Shown here one piece after another: positions 30,324 to 44,153 of a stretch of 64,000 bases of DNA. The position numbers and the translations under genes are program-made. Positions within the stretch are counted from its first letter, which is position 1, and each line of letters begins with the position of its first letter. Origin of the DNA: Thermomonas paludicola (lineage in GTDB: Bacteria; Pseudomonadota; Gammaproteobacteria; Xanthomonadales; Xanthomonadaceae); the NCBI RefSeq assembly GCF_024498955.1, contig NZ_CP093311.1:2170001-2234000 (forward strand). The letters run 5' to 3'. The notes under the pieces were generated by a model. That model ran no database searches. It was not told the origin of the DNA and saw nothing but the letters and a program-made list of their open reading frames with translations.

Positions 30324-33038
30324 TCACCCGGTGTTCTGGATCCCCGCCGAGATGCCATTCACGGTGGAAACCAGGCTGCGCAGCAGGGCGTCGTCCGCGC
30401 AGCCACCCTCGCGCCAGCGCCGCAGCAAGTCCACCTGCAGCAAGCTGAGCGGATCCACGTACGGATTGCGCAAACGGATCGACAGCCGCAGGCGGTAGTC
30501 ATCTGCCAGCAATTCATTCCGGCACTTGAGTGCAAGGATGGCCTGGCGGGTACGCGCGAATTCTTCCGCGATCTGCGGAAAGAACGCGGCGTGGGCAGCG
30601 CCGGCCAGCTGCGAATAGCATTTGAAAATGTCGATGTCGGACTTCGCCAACAGCATTTCCACATCGTCGATCATCGCGGCGAAGAACGGCCAGTCGCGGG
30701 TCATTTCGATCATCGCGTCCAGCCCATGACGGTCGATGCCGTGCTGGAGCGCAGTGCCCAGTCCGTACCAGCCGGTCAGGCCCGAACGGTTCTGCGACCA
30801 CGAGAACACCCACGGGATTGCGCGCAGATTGGCGATCCCGCCTTCGCGCCTGCGCGACGGGCGCGAGCTGATGTGCAGGCGCTCGATCACGTCAATCGGG
30901 GTCGCGGCGCGGAAATACTCCGGAAAATCATCGCGGTCGTGAACCAATGCACGGTAGTGCGTGCGCGATAGATGGGCCAGTTCAGTGGCGACCGCGCGCC
31001 ACGCCTGCTCGCGCGTGTCTTGCGGGCGTGGCCGCAGGCTGGCGCGCAGTACCGCGCCGGTGGTTTGTTCAAGATTGCGCAGGGCCAGCGCGCGAATGCC
31101 ATAGCGGCGATGGATCACTTCACCCTGCTCGGTCATGCGCATGCAGCCGGCCACCGAACCGCGCGGCGCCGCCATGATTGCCCGCTCGGTCTTGCCGCCA
31201 CCGCGGCTTACCGACCCTCCGCGACCATGGAAGAACACGATCTGCACCCCGGCTTCGTGCGCAACGTCCAGCAATTCCACCTGTGCCCGTTGCAGTGCCC
31301 AGCGCGAGGCCAGCACGCCGCCATCCTTGGCGCTGTCGCTGTAGCCCAGCATCACGATCTGGCGATTGCCACGCGCCCGCAGGTGACGTCGATAGATTGG
31401 ATCGGCAAACAGTGCACGCATCACGCCGGGCGCTGCCTCCAGGTCCGCAACCGTCTCGAACAGCGGCGCCACGTCCAGCGGGACCTCGCCCTGGCTGACG
31501 CAGCCCGCGATACGCGCAAGTGCCAGCACCGCCAGGGTATCCGCTGCATTGCGGGCCATGCTGATGATGTAGGGGCCAAACGCATGCTCCCCGAGTTTTT
31601 CACGCAGCCCCCGAACCGTGCGGAACACTGCAAGCGTCGATGCCGCCCGCTCGGCCTCGGCGGCAGCCGGCGGCTCACCGCCGATCAGCGCATGCAGGCG
31701 ATCAATGCGCGCAGCAAGTGGGCTGGCTGCCCAGCCGGCATCCGCTTCAAGCGCCGCCAATGCCTGCTCGTGAACGGCCGAATCCTGGCGCAAGTCCAGC
31801 GCTGCCATGTGGAAGCCGAACGTGCGCGCGCGCCACAGGATGCGCCGCAGTGCGAAGCGCCCCGCATGCTCGCCGCGATGCCGGGCCAGGCTGGCATCCA
31901 TCAATTCGAGGTCGTCGATGAAGGCGCCTGCATTCGGATAGCCACCCGCAGCGTCATTGCCGGTGGCCTGCAGGCGCGCACGCATCGCCCACAGCAGCTG
32001 CCGATACGGCATGTCTGCCAATCTCGGCCGCGAGCGGACTGCCCCCTTGGGCAAGGCTGCGCGATGCGCGGCAGCGCGCAATTCGATCGACTCATCAACC
32101 TCGGCACGCCCGCGGCTCTGGGTCAGGATATCGCCCAGGACGCGCAGATCCGCCAGATAACAGGCCATGGCCTGCGCCCGCTGGGTGAGAAGCGCATTAC
32201 GCACGCTGTCGGATCCCACGTTGGGATTGCCGTCCATGTCACCGCCGACCCAGGTGCCAAAGCGCAGCACGGGCTGCAGCTGGATGCGCTCGCCATATAC
32301 CGCCTCTGCGGCATCGGCCAGCGCCTCGTAGAATACCGGCAACACCCGATACAACACGCTGCCGAGGTAGAAGCCGATGTGCTCGACTTCGTCGGCCACG
32401 CTGGGCCGCAGCAGGGGCGCGTCATTGGTTTGCCACGCGGTCGTCAACGACTGCAGGATGCGCGCAGCATCAGCCCTGCGCTCGGGCGGCGTGCGGGTGC
32501 GATCCAGATCCGCGATCAATCGCTCGACGATGGTTTTTTCCTTCAGAAGCAGCGCTCGGCGCACCGCTTCGGTGGGATGGGCGGTAAACACTGGCTCCAC
32601 CCGCATGCTCCGTAATTGCCGCTCAAGCTCAGCCAACGTGACGCCATCTGCACGCAAAGCCCGCAGAACAGCTTCCAATCCGCCGGGCTGTGGCGCATCG
32701 GAAAGGCGCTGATAATCACGACGGCGGCGGATGCGATGCACGCGTTCAGCCACGTTGGTGGCGCTGAAATAAGTGGCGAACGCGCGTATCAATACGTCCA
32801 CTTGGCCAGGTGGCACCTGCCGCAGGGTTTGCGCCAATCCATCCACTGGCACCCCTTGCTCCCGGCGGGCAATGGCAGCGCGGCGCAACGTTTCCACTTG
32901 GTCAAGCACATCGCCTGACGCCTGCTCGGCCAGCATCTGGCCCACCATGGACCCAAGCCGCCGCACGTCATCGCGCAGCAGGACGTCCGTCCCGGCGAAT
33001 TCAAGCTGCTCGCGCAGCGGTGTGTTTGAAGATGTCAT
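30324..33038 (-). CDS. ppc: Phosphoenolpyruvate carboxylase
   Basis: 904 residues, full length. Signatures: EPVFTAHPTEAVRR (catalytic His), GYSDSAKDGG, the mobile loop FHGRGGSVSRGGGK and the C-terminal NGISAGIQNTG. It carboxylates PEP to oxaloacetate as the anaplerotic reaction. It lies just downstream of the rrn operon terminator in the same orientation, with about 95 bp between, so it likely has its own promoter there. Confidence 0.97.
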   Translation of the reverse strand: MTSSNTPLREQLEFAGTDVLLRDDVRRLGSMVGQMLAEQASGDVLDQVETLRRAAIARREQGVPVDGLAQTLRQVPPGQVDVLIRAFATYFSATNVAERVHRIRRRRDYQRLSDAPQPGGLEAVLRALRADGVTLAELERQLRSMRVEPVFTAHPTEAVRRALLLKEKTIVERLIADLDRTRTPPERRADAARILQSLTTAWQTNDAPLLRPSVADEVEHIGFYLGSVLYRVLPVFYEALADAAEAVYGERIQLQPVLRFGTWVGGDMDGNPNVGSDSVRNALLTQRAQAMACYLADLRVLGDILTQSRGRAEVDESIELRAAAHRAALPKGAVRSRPRLADMPYRQLLWAMRARLQATGNDAAGGYPNAGAFIDDLELMDASLARHRGEHAGRFALRRILWRARTFGFHMAALDLRQDSAVHEQALAALEADAGWAASPLAARIDRLHALIGGEPPAAAEAERAASTLAVFRTVRGLREKLGEHAFGPYIISMARNAADTLAVLALARIAGCVSQGEVPLDVAPLFETVADLEAAPGVMRALFADPIYRRHLRARGNRQIVMLGYSDSAKDGGVLASRWALQRAQVELLDVAHEAGVQIVFFHGRGGSVSRGGGKTERAIMAAPRGSVAGCMRMTEQGEVIHRRYGIRALALRNLEQTTGAVLRASLRPRPQDTREQAWRAVATELAHLSRTHYRALVHDRDDFPEYFRAATPIDVIERLHISSRPSRRREGGIANLRAIPWVFSWSQNRSGLTGWYGLGTALQHGIDRHGLDAMIEMTRDWPFFAAMIDDVEMLLAKSDIDIFKCYSQLAGAAHAAFFPQIAEEFARTRQAILALKCRNELLADDYRLRLSIRLRNPYVDPLSLLQVDLLRRWREGGCADDALLRSLVSTVNGISAGIQNTG

Positions 33039-33132
33039 GGGTGCAGGCTAACCCGTCATGCTGCGTCGCAGCAACCGTTGCATCCGCGACCATTCCCCCA
33101 GTACCGCCCCCGCCCCAGTCTCGCGCACAGAC

Positions 33133-33160
33133 AAAACCCCGCCTCGAAGAGGCGGGGTTT
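33133..33160 (-). terminator. rrn operon terminator
   Basis: A perfect 12-bp stem (33134-33145 with 33149-33160, loop GAA on the plus strand) followed on the minus strand by TTTTGTC. It lies 14 bp beyond the 5S rRNA end. Confidence 0.9.
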
Positions 33161-33173
33161 GCTTGAAGAAAGA

Positions 33174-33288
33174 CCCTGGCGATGACCTACTCTTGCATGG
33201 CGAGGCCACACTACCATCGGCGCAGCTGTGTTTCACTTCCGAGTTCGGGATGGGATCGGGTGGTACCACAGCGCTGTGATCACCAGGG
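33174..33288 (-). rRNA. rrf: 5S ribosomal RNA
   Basis: About 115 nt on the minus strand. The terminal CCCTGGTGAT and ATCGCCAGGG pair as the acceptor-like helix I, and CGATCCCATCCCGAACTCGG is the conserved loop region. Ends placed from the terminal helix. Confidence 0.93.
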
Positions 33289-33502
33289 AGAGGGTGGAGG
33301 GTCGCGGTTTGCGGGGCAGCTGCCCGTGCAATCGCGCACACGCTCTCATTGGGTTGCGATCAACGAACGGCATTTGGCTGTTCGTTGCAGCAATAAGTTG
33401 GGATGTAGCGAACGGTTGTTGCAAATGCCATCAACGCTTCGTCGAGGCCAAGGGTTTCAAACGACTCGCACGCACTGGCGAGTGGAAGAAACTTGAGGTG
33501 AT

Positions 33503-36365
<2,863 letters not shown>

Positions 36366-36507
36366 ATATCACCCCAAGTTGCCTCGGAGCGATACGCATA
36401 CCAGCGAATGGTACGACTTATCACTACTTCAATAAGGCAGCTCGCGCTGCCCGCCTTAGCCTCTACGACACGTTGCAGACATTTGTCTCAAACGCTCGCT
36501 ACATCCC

Positions 36508-36522
36508 GATTTTCAAAGAACA
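36508..36522 (-). promoter_or_regulatory. boxA antitermination signal in the 16S-23S spacer
   Basis: Minus-strand TGTTCTTTGAAAATC, the typical spacer boxA bound by NusB/S10 for rRNA antitermination, lies between tRNA-Ile and 23S. Confidence 0.7.
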
Positions 36523-36579
36523 TGCCCCGGCCACAGTGCCAAGGCATTTCAAATGTGTGTGTGCGCAGATCATTCAGAG

Positions 36580-36656
36580 TGGTGGGTCTGGGAGGACTCG
36601 AACCACCGGCCTCGCCCTTATCAGGGGCGCGCTCTAACCACCTGAGCTACAGACCC
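36580..36656 (-). tRNA. tRNA-Ile (GAT)
   Basis: 77 nt. Acceptor GGGTCTG pairs with CAGACCC, followed by A and an encoded CCA. The anticodon GAT is at plus-strand 36620-36622, in the loop CTGATAA, and the T arm has GGTTCGAGTCC. It is in the rrn spacer. Confidence 0.97.
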
Positions 36657-36672
36657 AATGTGTCGTGCCAGA

Positions 36673-36748
36673 TGGTGGAGCCTGTCGGGATCGAACCGAC
36701 GACCCCCTGCTTGCAAAGCAGGTGCTCTCCCAGCTGAGCTAAGGCCCC
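36673..36748 (-). tRNA. tRNA-Ala (TGC)
   Basis: 76 nt. It begins GGGGCCTTAGCTCAGCTGGG and ends GGCTCCACCA with encoded CCA. The anticodon TGC is at plus-strand 36713-36715, in the loop TTTGCAA. It is transcribed just before tRNA-Ile in the rrn spacer; the two are 16 bp apart. Confidence 0.97.
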
Positions 36749-36847
36749 GTGCTATCTAAAGCGAGGGGACACGCAACCCCCTGCGGGATCGCGTTCTCTG
36801 AATGCAGGTCACTTGTGCGGACGTCTGGCAATGCGTTGCCATGTCTC

Positions 36848-38395
<1,548 letters not shown>

Positions 38396-38642
38396 AAGTT
38401 TTCGAGGACGAATCCTCTAATGCTTCGATTTGTAGAGCCCGACCAGACTCAATACTCGCTGTACGTTGTACTTGCGTACGAATACTTATAAGAATTGAGG
38501 TTCTGTTCGAACGTCTACTGATGGACAACTGCCACCACCAGACGCCCGCACAAGTCACCTGCGCACACTGTCAAAGATCAGCGGACTCGGCCTCAGCGCC
38601 TTGCCCTTCCACCCCGTGCCGAAGCACCTGAGTGAGCCGCCC
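38396..38642 (-). other. rrn leader with boxA
   Basis: A transcribed leader of about 240 bases between the rrn promoter and 16S. On the minus strand TGATCTTTGACAGTG at 38566-38580 resembles leader boxA (E. coli TGCTCTTTAACA). The part next to 16S is AT-richer and should form the 16S processing stem. No protein-coding gene is seen in it. Confidence 0.65.
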
Positions 38643-38692
38643 ATCATACCGGGGTTTTACTACCTGTCAACACCCGAATGTGAACTTTTTTT
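38643..38692 (-). promoter_or_regulatory. rrn P1 promoter with UP-like tract
   Basis: On the minus strand TTGACA (plus 38665-38670), a 16-bp spacer and TATGAT (plus 38643-38648), followed by a GC-rich GGGCGG discriminator typical of stringent rRNA promoters. A run of seven A (plus-strand T tract, 38686-38692) upstream of the -35 could act as an UP element. Confidence 0.9.
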
Positions 38693-38771
38693 CGCTTCCC
38701 GCTGGCGACAACCAGAGGTCGTCAGCAGCAAGGGCGCGCATCTTCTCCCATGCATTCGCGTTTGCATAGTC

Positions 38772-38800
38772 TTGACGTGTTGACGGATTGCAGGTTAGAC
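38772..38800 (+). promoter_or_regulatory. Sigma-70 promoter for the DUF192 gene
   Basis: TTGACG (38772-38777), 17-bp spacer, TTAGAC (38795-38800). The predicted start of transcription is about 32 bases before the ATG at 38839. Confidence 0.5.
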
Positions 38801-38838
38801 GCGCAAGGTGCGCGCTTCGACTTCATGGAGTGACCGAC

Positions 38839-39285
38839 ATGCGCCGCTACGCCTATCTCTCGCTGCTTGCCTGCGCACTGTCCGGCTGTGCCGGCGCCAG
38901 CCAGCCCTGGGTCGAGCTTGGCGGCCGCCACTATGTGGTGGAGCTTGCCAAGGATGACGCCGAGCGTGCGCGCGGCCTGATGTTCCGCGAGTCGATGCCC
39001 GGCGACCACGGCATGTTGTTCATCCACGATGTGCAGGAGCCGCAGGCGTACTGGATGAAGAACACCAGGATTCCGCTGGACATCCTGTACTTCGACAACG
39101 ACCGCAAGCTGGTGACGCAGCAGCGCGACGTGCCGCCATGTTCGCTGGGGGACGCATGCCCGCCCTATCCCAGCAACGCGCCTGCGCGCTACGTGCTGGA
39201 ACTCAACGCCGGGCAAGCGGAGAAACTGAAGCTGCAGGACGGCGCGGAGTTGACCTTCGGCCCCGGTATACCGGCGGCGAAATAG
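38839..39285 (+). CDS. DUF192 lipoprotein
   Basis: 148 residues. A lipoprotein-type signal (MRRYAYLSLLACALSGC, Cys17) precedes a DUF192 domain: RARGLMFRESMPGDHGMLFI, YWMKNTRIPLDILYFD and the RYVLELNAGQAEKL end. DUF192 is a small beta-barrel with no firmly assigned function. GGAG lies eight bases before the ATG. It is the first gene outside the rrn operon, divergent from it, and convergent with rubredoxin. Confidence 0.88.
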   Translation: MRRYAYLSLLACALSGCAGASQPWVELGGRHYVVELAKDDAERARGLMFRESMPGDHGMLFIHDVQEPQAYWMKNTRIPLDILYFDNDRKLVTQQRDVPPCSLGDACPPYPSNAPARYVLELNAGQAEKLKLQDGAELTFGPGIPAAK

Positions 39286-39290
39286 GCCGG

Positions 39291-39482
39291 TCAGGCGTCG
39301 ACGAGTTCGAAGTCGTCCTTGCCGACGCCACAGTCCGGGCAGGTCCACGTCTCCGGGACGTCTTCCCAACGCGTCCCTGGCGCGATGCCGTCCTCGGGCA
39401 TCCCCTTCGCTTCGTCATAGATGTAGCCGCAGACCACGCAGATCCAGGTTCGGGATCGAGGATTGGAGGCGAAGGTCGGCAT
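39291..39482 (-). CDS. Rubredoxin
   Basis: 63 residues with the Fe(Cys)4 site formed by CVVCGY (residues 15-20 region) and CPDCGVGK (near 48-55), as in ordinary electron-transfer rubredoxins. The start at 39482 ([13 protein letters not shown]) gives a slightly extended N-terminus; an upstream ATG at 39530 is unlikely. It is divergent from hemL with a 104-bp gap containing an ATAATCG/CGATTAT inverted repeat. Confidence 0.93.
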   Translation of the reverse strand: MPTFASNPRSRTWICVVCGYIYDEAKGMPEDGIAPGTRWEDVPETWTCPDCGVGKDDFELVDA

Positions 39483-39586
39483 CGGAGCGATAATCGGCAG
39501 TGTCGCAGCGATTATTCCACCCCCTGCCAACGCGGGGAAGCCGCGCTGCGGCGTTGACCCAGCCCCCTTCGCCCTGAATCCACGAC

Positions 39587-40876
39587 ATGCCCATCCCGAC
39601 CGAACGCTCCCACGACCTCTTCACCCGCGCCCTCACGTTGATGCCCGGCGGCGTCAATTCGCCGGTGCGCGCCTTCAAGTCGGTGGGCGGCGAACCGTTC
39701 TTCGTGCAGCGCGCGGATGGCCCCTATCTGTTCGATGCCGACGGCAACCGCTACATCGACTATGTCGGCTCGTGGGGGCCGATGATCGTCGGCCACAACC
39801 ATCCGAAGGTGCTGGATGCGGTGATCGATACCGCGCGCAACGGGTTGTCGTTCGGCGCGCCAAATCCGCTGGAAGTGACGATGGCGGAGACCATCACGCG
39901 GCTAGTCCCGAGCTGCGAGATGGTGCGCATGGTCAATTCCGGCACCGAGGCCACGCTGTCGGCGATCCGGCTCGCGCGCGGTGCAACCGGGCGCAGCCGC
40001 ATCGTCAAGTTCGAGGGCTGCTACCACGGCCACGGCGACTCGTTCCTGGTCAAGGCCGGCAGCGGCGCACTGACCTTCGGGGTGCCGACCTCGCCGGGCG
40101 TGCCGAAGGCACTGGCCGACCTGACCCTGACCCTGCCCTACAACGATTTCGAGGCGGCGACGAAGCTGTTCGACGAGTGCGGCAGCGACATCGCCGCGCT
40201 CATCATCGAACCGGTGGTCGGCAACGCCAACTGCCTGCCGCCGCGCGAAGGCTACCTGCAGCACCTGCGCGCGTTGTGCACGCAACACGGCACCCTGCTG
40301 ATTTTCGATGAAGTGATGACGGGTTTCCGCGTTGCCCTGGGCGGCGCGCAGGCGCGCTACGGCGTGACGCCGGATCTCTCCACCTTCGGCAAGGTGATCG
40401 GCGGCGGCATGCCGGTAGGCGCCTACGGCGGCCGTCGGGAATTGATGCAGCAAATCTCGCCAGCCGGCCCGATCTACCAGGCCGGCACGCTCAGCGGCAA
40501 CCCGGTGGCCATGGCGGCCGGCCTGGCGATGCTGGGGCTGATCCAGGCACCCGGTTTCCACGCAGCGCTGGAAGCCAGGACGAACGCGCTGTGCGATGGC
40601 CTCGAGGCCGCTGCCCGCGATGCAGGCGTGGCATTCACCACGCAGCGCGTAGGCGGCATGTTCGGCCTGTTCTTCACGTCGGAAAAGGTGGACACCTTTG
40701 CGCAGGCAATGGCTTGCGACGCTGCCGCGTTCAACCGCTTTTTCCATGCCATGCGCGAACGTGGCGTGTATCTTGCGCCAAGCGCATTCGAAGCGGGTTT
40801 CATCTCCAGCGCGCATGAGGATGCCGTCATCGCCGCCACCCTCGATGCCGCACGCGAGGCCTTCCGCGCAGTCTGA
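39587..40876 (+). CDS. hemL: Glutamate-1-semialdehyde 2,1-aminomutase
   Basis: 429 residues. It makes 5-aminolevulinate from glutamate 1-semialdehyde in the C5 route of haem synthesis. Signatures: [18 protein letters not shown] at the N-terminus, [18 protein letters not shown] and the PLP lysine in [17 protein letters not shown]. Length is normal. It is followed 8 bp later by the ion channel gene; functional linkage with it is not evident. Confidence 0.97.
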   Translation: MPIPTERSHDLFTRALTLMPGGVNSPVRAFKSVGGEPFFVQRADGPYLFDADGNRYIDYVGSWGPMIVGHNHPKVLDAVIDTARNGLSFGAPNPLEVTMAETITRLVPSCEMVRMVNSGTEATLSAIRLARGATGRSRIVKFEGCYHGHGDSFLVKAGSGALTFGVPTSPGVPKALADLTLTLPYNDFEAATKLFDECGSDIAALIIEPVVGNANCLPPREGYLQHLRALCTQHGTLLIFDEVMTGFRVALGGAQARYGVTPDLSTFGKVIGGGMPVGAYGGRRELMQQISPAGPIYQAGTLSGNPVAMAAGLAMLGLIQAPGFHAALEARTNALCDGLEAAARDAGVAFTTQRVGGMFGLFFTSEKVDTFAQAMACDAAAFNRFFHAMRERGVYLAPSAFEAGFISSAHEDAVIAATLDAAREAFRAV

Positions 40877-40884
40877 CGCCCGCC

Positions 40885-41778
40885 ATGAACAGCAGACCAC
40901 GCACCCCCGAAGACCCGCAGGGCGAAGACAGTTTCTTCGATCGCCGCTATTGGCCAGCCAGCGAAACCGGGCTGCGCCACCGGCTGTTTCGCCTGCTGTT
41001 CCACCACGAGAGCCGCGGCGAGCGCAATTTCGACCTGGCGTTGATCGTCGCCATCCTGGCCAGCGTGCTGGTGGTGCTGCTGGACAGCGAACCGGGCATC
41101 AAGGTGCGCTGGCACCTGCCGCTGTATGTGGCCGAATGGACCTTCACCCTGTTGTTCGCGGTGGAGTACGCGGTGCGCGCCTGGGTGCTTCGGCGTCCGT
41201 TCCGCTATGTCGTCAGCTTCCTTGGCGTGGTGGACCTGCTTGCGATCCTGCCGACGTTCCTGTCACTGCTGTTCCCCAGCACGGTGTCGCTGACCGTGGT
41301 GCGGATCCTGCGCCTGCTGCGCATCTTCCGCATCCTCAAGCTGGTCAAGTATTCCGACGAAGCGGGCCTGCTGATTCTGGCGTTGATTCGCAGCCGCCGC
41401 AAGATCCTGATCTTCGTCACCACCTTGCTCACCATCGCGGTGATTTTCGGCGCGCTGATGTATGCGGTGGAGGGCGCGGAACACGGTTTCGACAGCATTC
41501 CCACCGGCATGTACTGGGCCGTGGTGACGATGGCCACGGTGGGTTATGGCGACATTTCGCCCGGAACCCCGCTTGGGCGCTTCCTCACGTCGGCGCTGAT
41601 CATCATCGGTTACAGCATCATCGTCGTGCCCACCGGCATCTACAGCGCAGAGCTCGCGCGCAGCATGCGCACGCAGGGCAAGCTGAAATTGCGCTGCACC
41701 CAATGCAGCCTGGGCGAGCATGATGACGATGCCTGGTTCTGCCGCAAATGTGGCAGCGCGCTTCCCACCCATCCATGA
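40885..41778 (+). CDS. Voltage-gated potassium channel with C-terminal zinc ribbon
   Basis: 297 residues with six membrane helices. S4 carries regularly spaced Arg/Lys (RILRLLRIFRILKLVKY), and the pore holds the selectivity filter TMATVGYGDIS. After S6 the C-terminus has CTQCSLGEHDDDAWFCRKCGSAL, a CxxC...CxxC zinc-ribbon-like element and not a KTN/RCK domain. A cytosolic N-terminus of about 45 residues precedes S1. Its stop overlaps the ribosome site of the next gene. Confidence 0.92.
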   Translation: MNSRPRTPEDPQGEDSFFDRRYWPASETGLRHRLFRLLFHHESRGERNFDLALIVAILASVLVVLLDSEPGIKVRWHLPLYVAEWTFTLLFAVEYAVRAWVLRRPFRYVVSFLGVVDLLAILPTFLSLLFPSTVSLTVVRILRLLRIFRILKLVKYSDEAGLLILALIRSRRKILIFVTTLLTIAVIFGALMYAVEGAEHGFDSIPTGMYWAVVTMATVGYGDISPGTPLGRFLTSALIIIGYSIIVVPTGIYSAELARSMRTQGKLKLRCTQCSLGEHDDDAWFCRKCGSALPTHP

Positions 41779-41785
41779 GGCCTGC

Positions 41786-42913
41786 ATGAGCGAATTGCGC
41801 CCCGGCACCGTTGCTGTCCACGTTGGCAACGAATGCGATGCCGACACCGGAGCGGTGGCGCCGCCGATCCACCTGGCCACCACCTTTCGACACGGCCCGG
41901 CGGGCGAGCGCCTGGCCGGCTACGAATACCAGCGTGAAGGCAATCCCACCAATGACCGCCTGCGGGAGGCGCTGACGTCGCTGGAAGGCGGTGCGTGCGC
42001 ACTGACGTTCGCCTCCGGCATGGCCGCGATGAGCGCGCTGCTGGAGTCCCTGCCCGCGGGCGCACGCGTGTTGTTCCCGGATGACTGCTACAGCGGGCTG
42101 CGCATGCTGTTCCTGGAGTTCCTGCCGGAACGCGGCATCCTGCCCGACGTCGTGGACATGACCGACGTGGCTGCCGTGCGCGCAGCCTGCGCCAGGCCGA
42201 CGGCGATGCTGTGGATCGAAACGCCGTCCAACCCACGCATGCAGGTCAGCGATATTGCCGAGCTGTCCGCCATCGGCCACGCTGCCGGCGCGGTCGTTGT
42301 CGTCGACAACACGTTCGCGACGCCACTGCTGCAGCGCCCGTTGGCGCTGGGCGCCGACATCGTGATGCACTCCACGACCAAGTACTTCGGCGGGCACAGT
42401 GACGTGCTCGGCGGCGCCCTGGTGTTCGCGCGCAACGATGCACTCGCGGGAAAGGTTGCACATCGCCTGCACGTCACCGGCGCGGTACTGGCGCCGTTCA
42501 GCGCGTGGCTGACGCTGCGCGGCTGCCGCTCGCTGGGCGCCCGCATGACGATGCATTGCAGCAACGCACGCAAGGTCGCCGGGTTCCTGGCATCGCACCC
42601 GGCCGTCGAGCGAGTGAATTGGCCGGGCCTGCCGACGCACCCGGGCCACGCCATCGCGGCGCGGCAAATGCGCGACTTCGGCGCGATGATGAGCATCGAG
42701 CTCCAGGGCGGGCGCGACGCCGCGCTGGCGATGGCCGGCCGGCTGCGGGTTTTCACCAACGCCACTTCGCTGGGCGGTTGCGAATCGCTGATTGAACATC
42801 GCGCCTCGGTGGAAGGGCCGAACCCACGCTCGCCGCAGAACCTGCTGCGCGTATCGGTGGGGCTGGAAGATGCGGACGACCTGATCGCCGACCTCGCCCA
42901 GGCGCTGTCCTGA
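41786..42913 (+). CDS. Cys/Met-metabolism PLP enzyme (cystathionine gamma-synthase/lyase type)
   Basis: 375 residues of the MetB/MetC/MegL family: PPIHLATTFRH and YEYQREGNPTNDRL at the N-terminus, WIETPSNPRMQV, VVDNTFATPLLQ, the PLP lysine in STTKYFGGHSDVLGG and the C-terminal SLGGCESLIEHRAS. The exact reaction (synthase, beta-lyase or gamma-lyase) cannot be fixed by reading. The ATG at 41786 is 7 bp after the channel gene, which suggests co-transcription. Confidence 0.85.
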   Translation: MSELRPGTVAVHVGNECDADTGAVAPPIHLATTFRHGPAGERLAGYEYQREGNPTNDRLREALTSLEGGACALTFASGMAAMSALLESLPAGARVLFPDDCYSGLRMLFLEFLPERGILPDVVDMTDVAAVRAACARPTAMLWIETPSNPRMQVSDIAELSAIGHAAGAVVVVDNTFATPLLQRPLALGADIVMHSTTKYFGGHSDVLGGALVFARNDALAGKVAHRLHVTGAVLAPFSAWLTLRGCRSLGARMTMHCSNARKVAGFLASHPAVERVNWPGLPTHPGHAIAARQMRDFGAMMSIELQGGRDAALAMAGRLRVFTNATSLGGCESLIEHRASVEGPNPRSPQNLLRVSVGLEDADDLIADLAQALS

Positions 42914-42919
42914 GAAGCT

Positions 42920-44152
42920 TCAGCCGGCGCGCAGCGCCTCCAGCGCCTTCCGCAGCCGCGCCAGCCCTTCCGCCACGTCGGCATCGCCGATGTTGAGCGC
43001 CGGCACGAAGCGCAGCACGTCCGGCCCAGCCTGCAGCAACAGCAGGCCATGGGCTGCAGCAAGGTCGAGGATCTCGCCGGCACGCCCGGCACAGGCAGGC
43101 TTGAGCACCGCACCCAGCATCAGGCCGCGGCCGCGCACTTCGTCGAACACGGCCAGCTCGTCGTTGATCGCAGCCAGTCCATGGCGGATCGCCTGCGATT
43201 GCCTGCGCACGTTGGCGGCGATCTCATCCGACGCCAGCCGGCGCAGCGCCGCGCGCGCCACCGCCGCGGCCAGCGGATTGCCGCCGAACGTGGTGCCATG
43301 GGCACCGAACTGCATCGCCTGCGCGACCTTCGGGCCGGCCAGCAGCGCGCCGATCGGGAACCCGCCACCCAATGCCTTGGCAAGGGTGACGATGTCGGGA
43401 ACGACGTCATCCTGCCAGTGCGCGAACAGCGCGCCGCTGCGCCCCATCCCGCACTGGATTTCATCCAGCACCAACAGCGCCCCGAACCTGTCGCACAGCG
43501 CGCGCACTTCGCGCAGATAGCCGGACTCCGCCGGCATGACCCCGCCTTCGCCCTGCACCGGCTCCAGCATCACTGCCGCCACGTCACCGCCCGCCATCGC
43601 CGCTTCCAGTTGCGCGATGTCGTTGAAATCCACGTAACGGAATCCCCCCGGCAACGGCGCGTAGCCTTCCTGGTATGTCGGCTGCGCGGTGGCAGTCACG
43701 GTGGCCAACGTGCGTCCATGGAAGCTGCCGCGACAGGTGACGATGACGCGCCTGTCAGGCGCGCGGCCCTGCACGCTGGCCCATTTGCGCACCAGCTTGA
43801 TCGCCGCCTCATTCGCCTCGGCGCCGGAATTGCAGAGGAAGGCGCGCTCGGCGAAACGCGAGGCGGTTACCAGTTCCTGCGCGAGCCGCAGGGGCGGCTC
43901 GCTGAAAAAGACGTTGCTGGTATGCCAGAGCTTGCCGGCTTGCTCGATGAGCGCGGCGGTCAGTTCCGGGTTGCAGTGGCCGAGGCTGCAGACCGCAATG
44001 CCGGCGCCGAAATCCACGTAGTCGCGGCCTTCGCTGTCCCAGACGCGCGCGCCCTGCCCGCGCTCGAGGATCATTTCGCGCTGCCGGTACACCGGCAGCA
44101 GCACGTCGCGGCCCAGTGCCAGCAGTGCCTCCACGCTCGCGTCGCGGGCCAT
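42920..44152 (-). CDS. Class III aminotransferase, acetyl/succinylornithine type
   Basis: 410 residues of the ArgD/AstC group: DFGAGIAVCSLGHCNPEL, LCNSGAEANEAAIKLVRKW, GSFHGRTLATVTAT, LVLDEIQCGMGRSG, the PLP lysine in LAKALGGGFPIGALL and HGTTFGGNPLA. It could act in arginine synthesis or in succinylornithine-type catabolism; the context does not decide. It starts one base after the gloA stop (TGAGATG), so the two are coupled. Confidence 0.85.
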   Translation of the reverse strand: MARDASVEALLALGRDVLLPVYRQREMILERGQGARVWDSEGRDYVDFGAGIAVCSLGHCNPELTAALIEQAGKLWHTSNVFFSEPPLRLAQELVTASRFAERAFLCNSGAEANEAAIKLVRKWASVQGRAPDRRVIVTCRGSFHGRTLATVTATAQPTYQEGYAPLPGGFRYVDFNDIAQLEAAMAGGDVAAVMLEPVQGEGGVMPAESGYLREVRALCDRFGALLVLDEIQCGMGRSGALFAHWQDDVVPDIVTLAKALGGGFPIGALLAGPKVAQAMQFGAHGTTFGGNPLAAAVARAALRRLASDEIAANVRRQSQAIRHGLAAINDELAVFDEVRGRGLMLGAVLKPACAGRAGEILDLAAAHGLLLLQAGPDVLRFVPALNIGDADVAEGLARLRKALEALRAG

Positions 44153-44153
44153 C

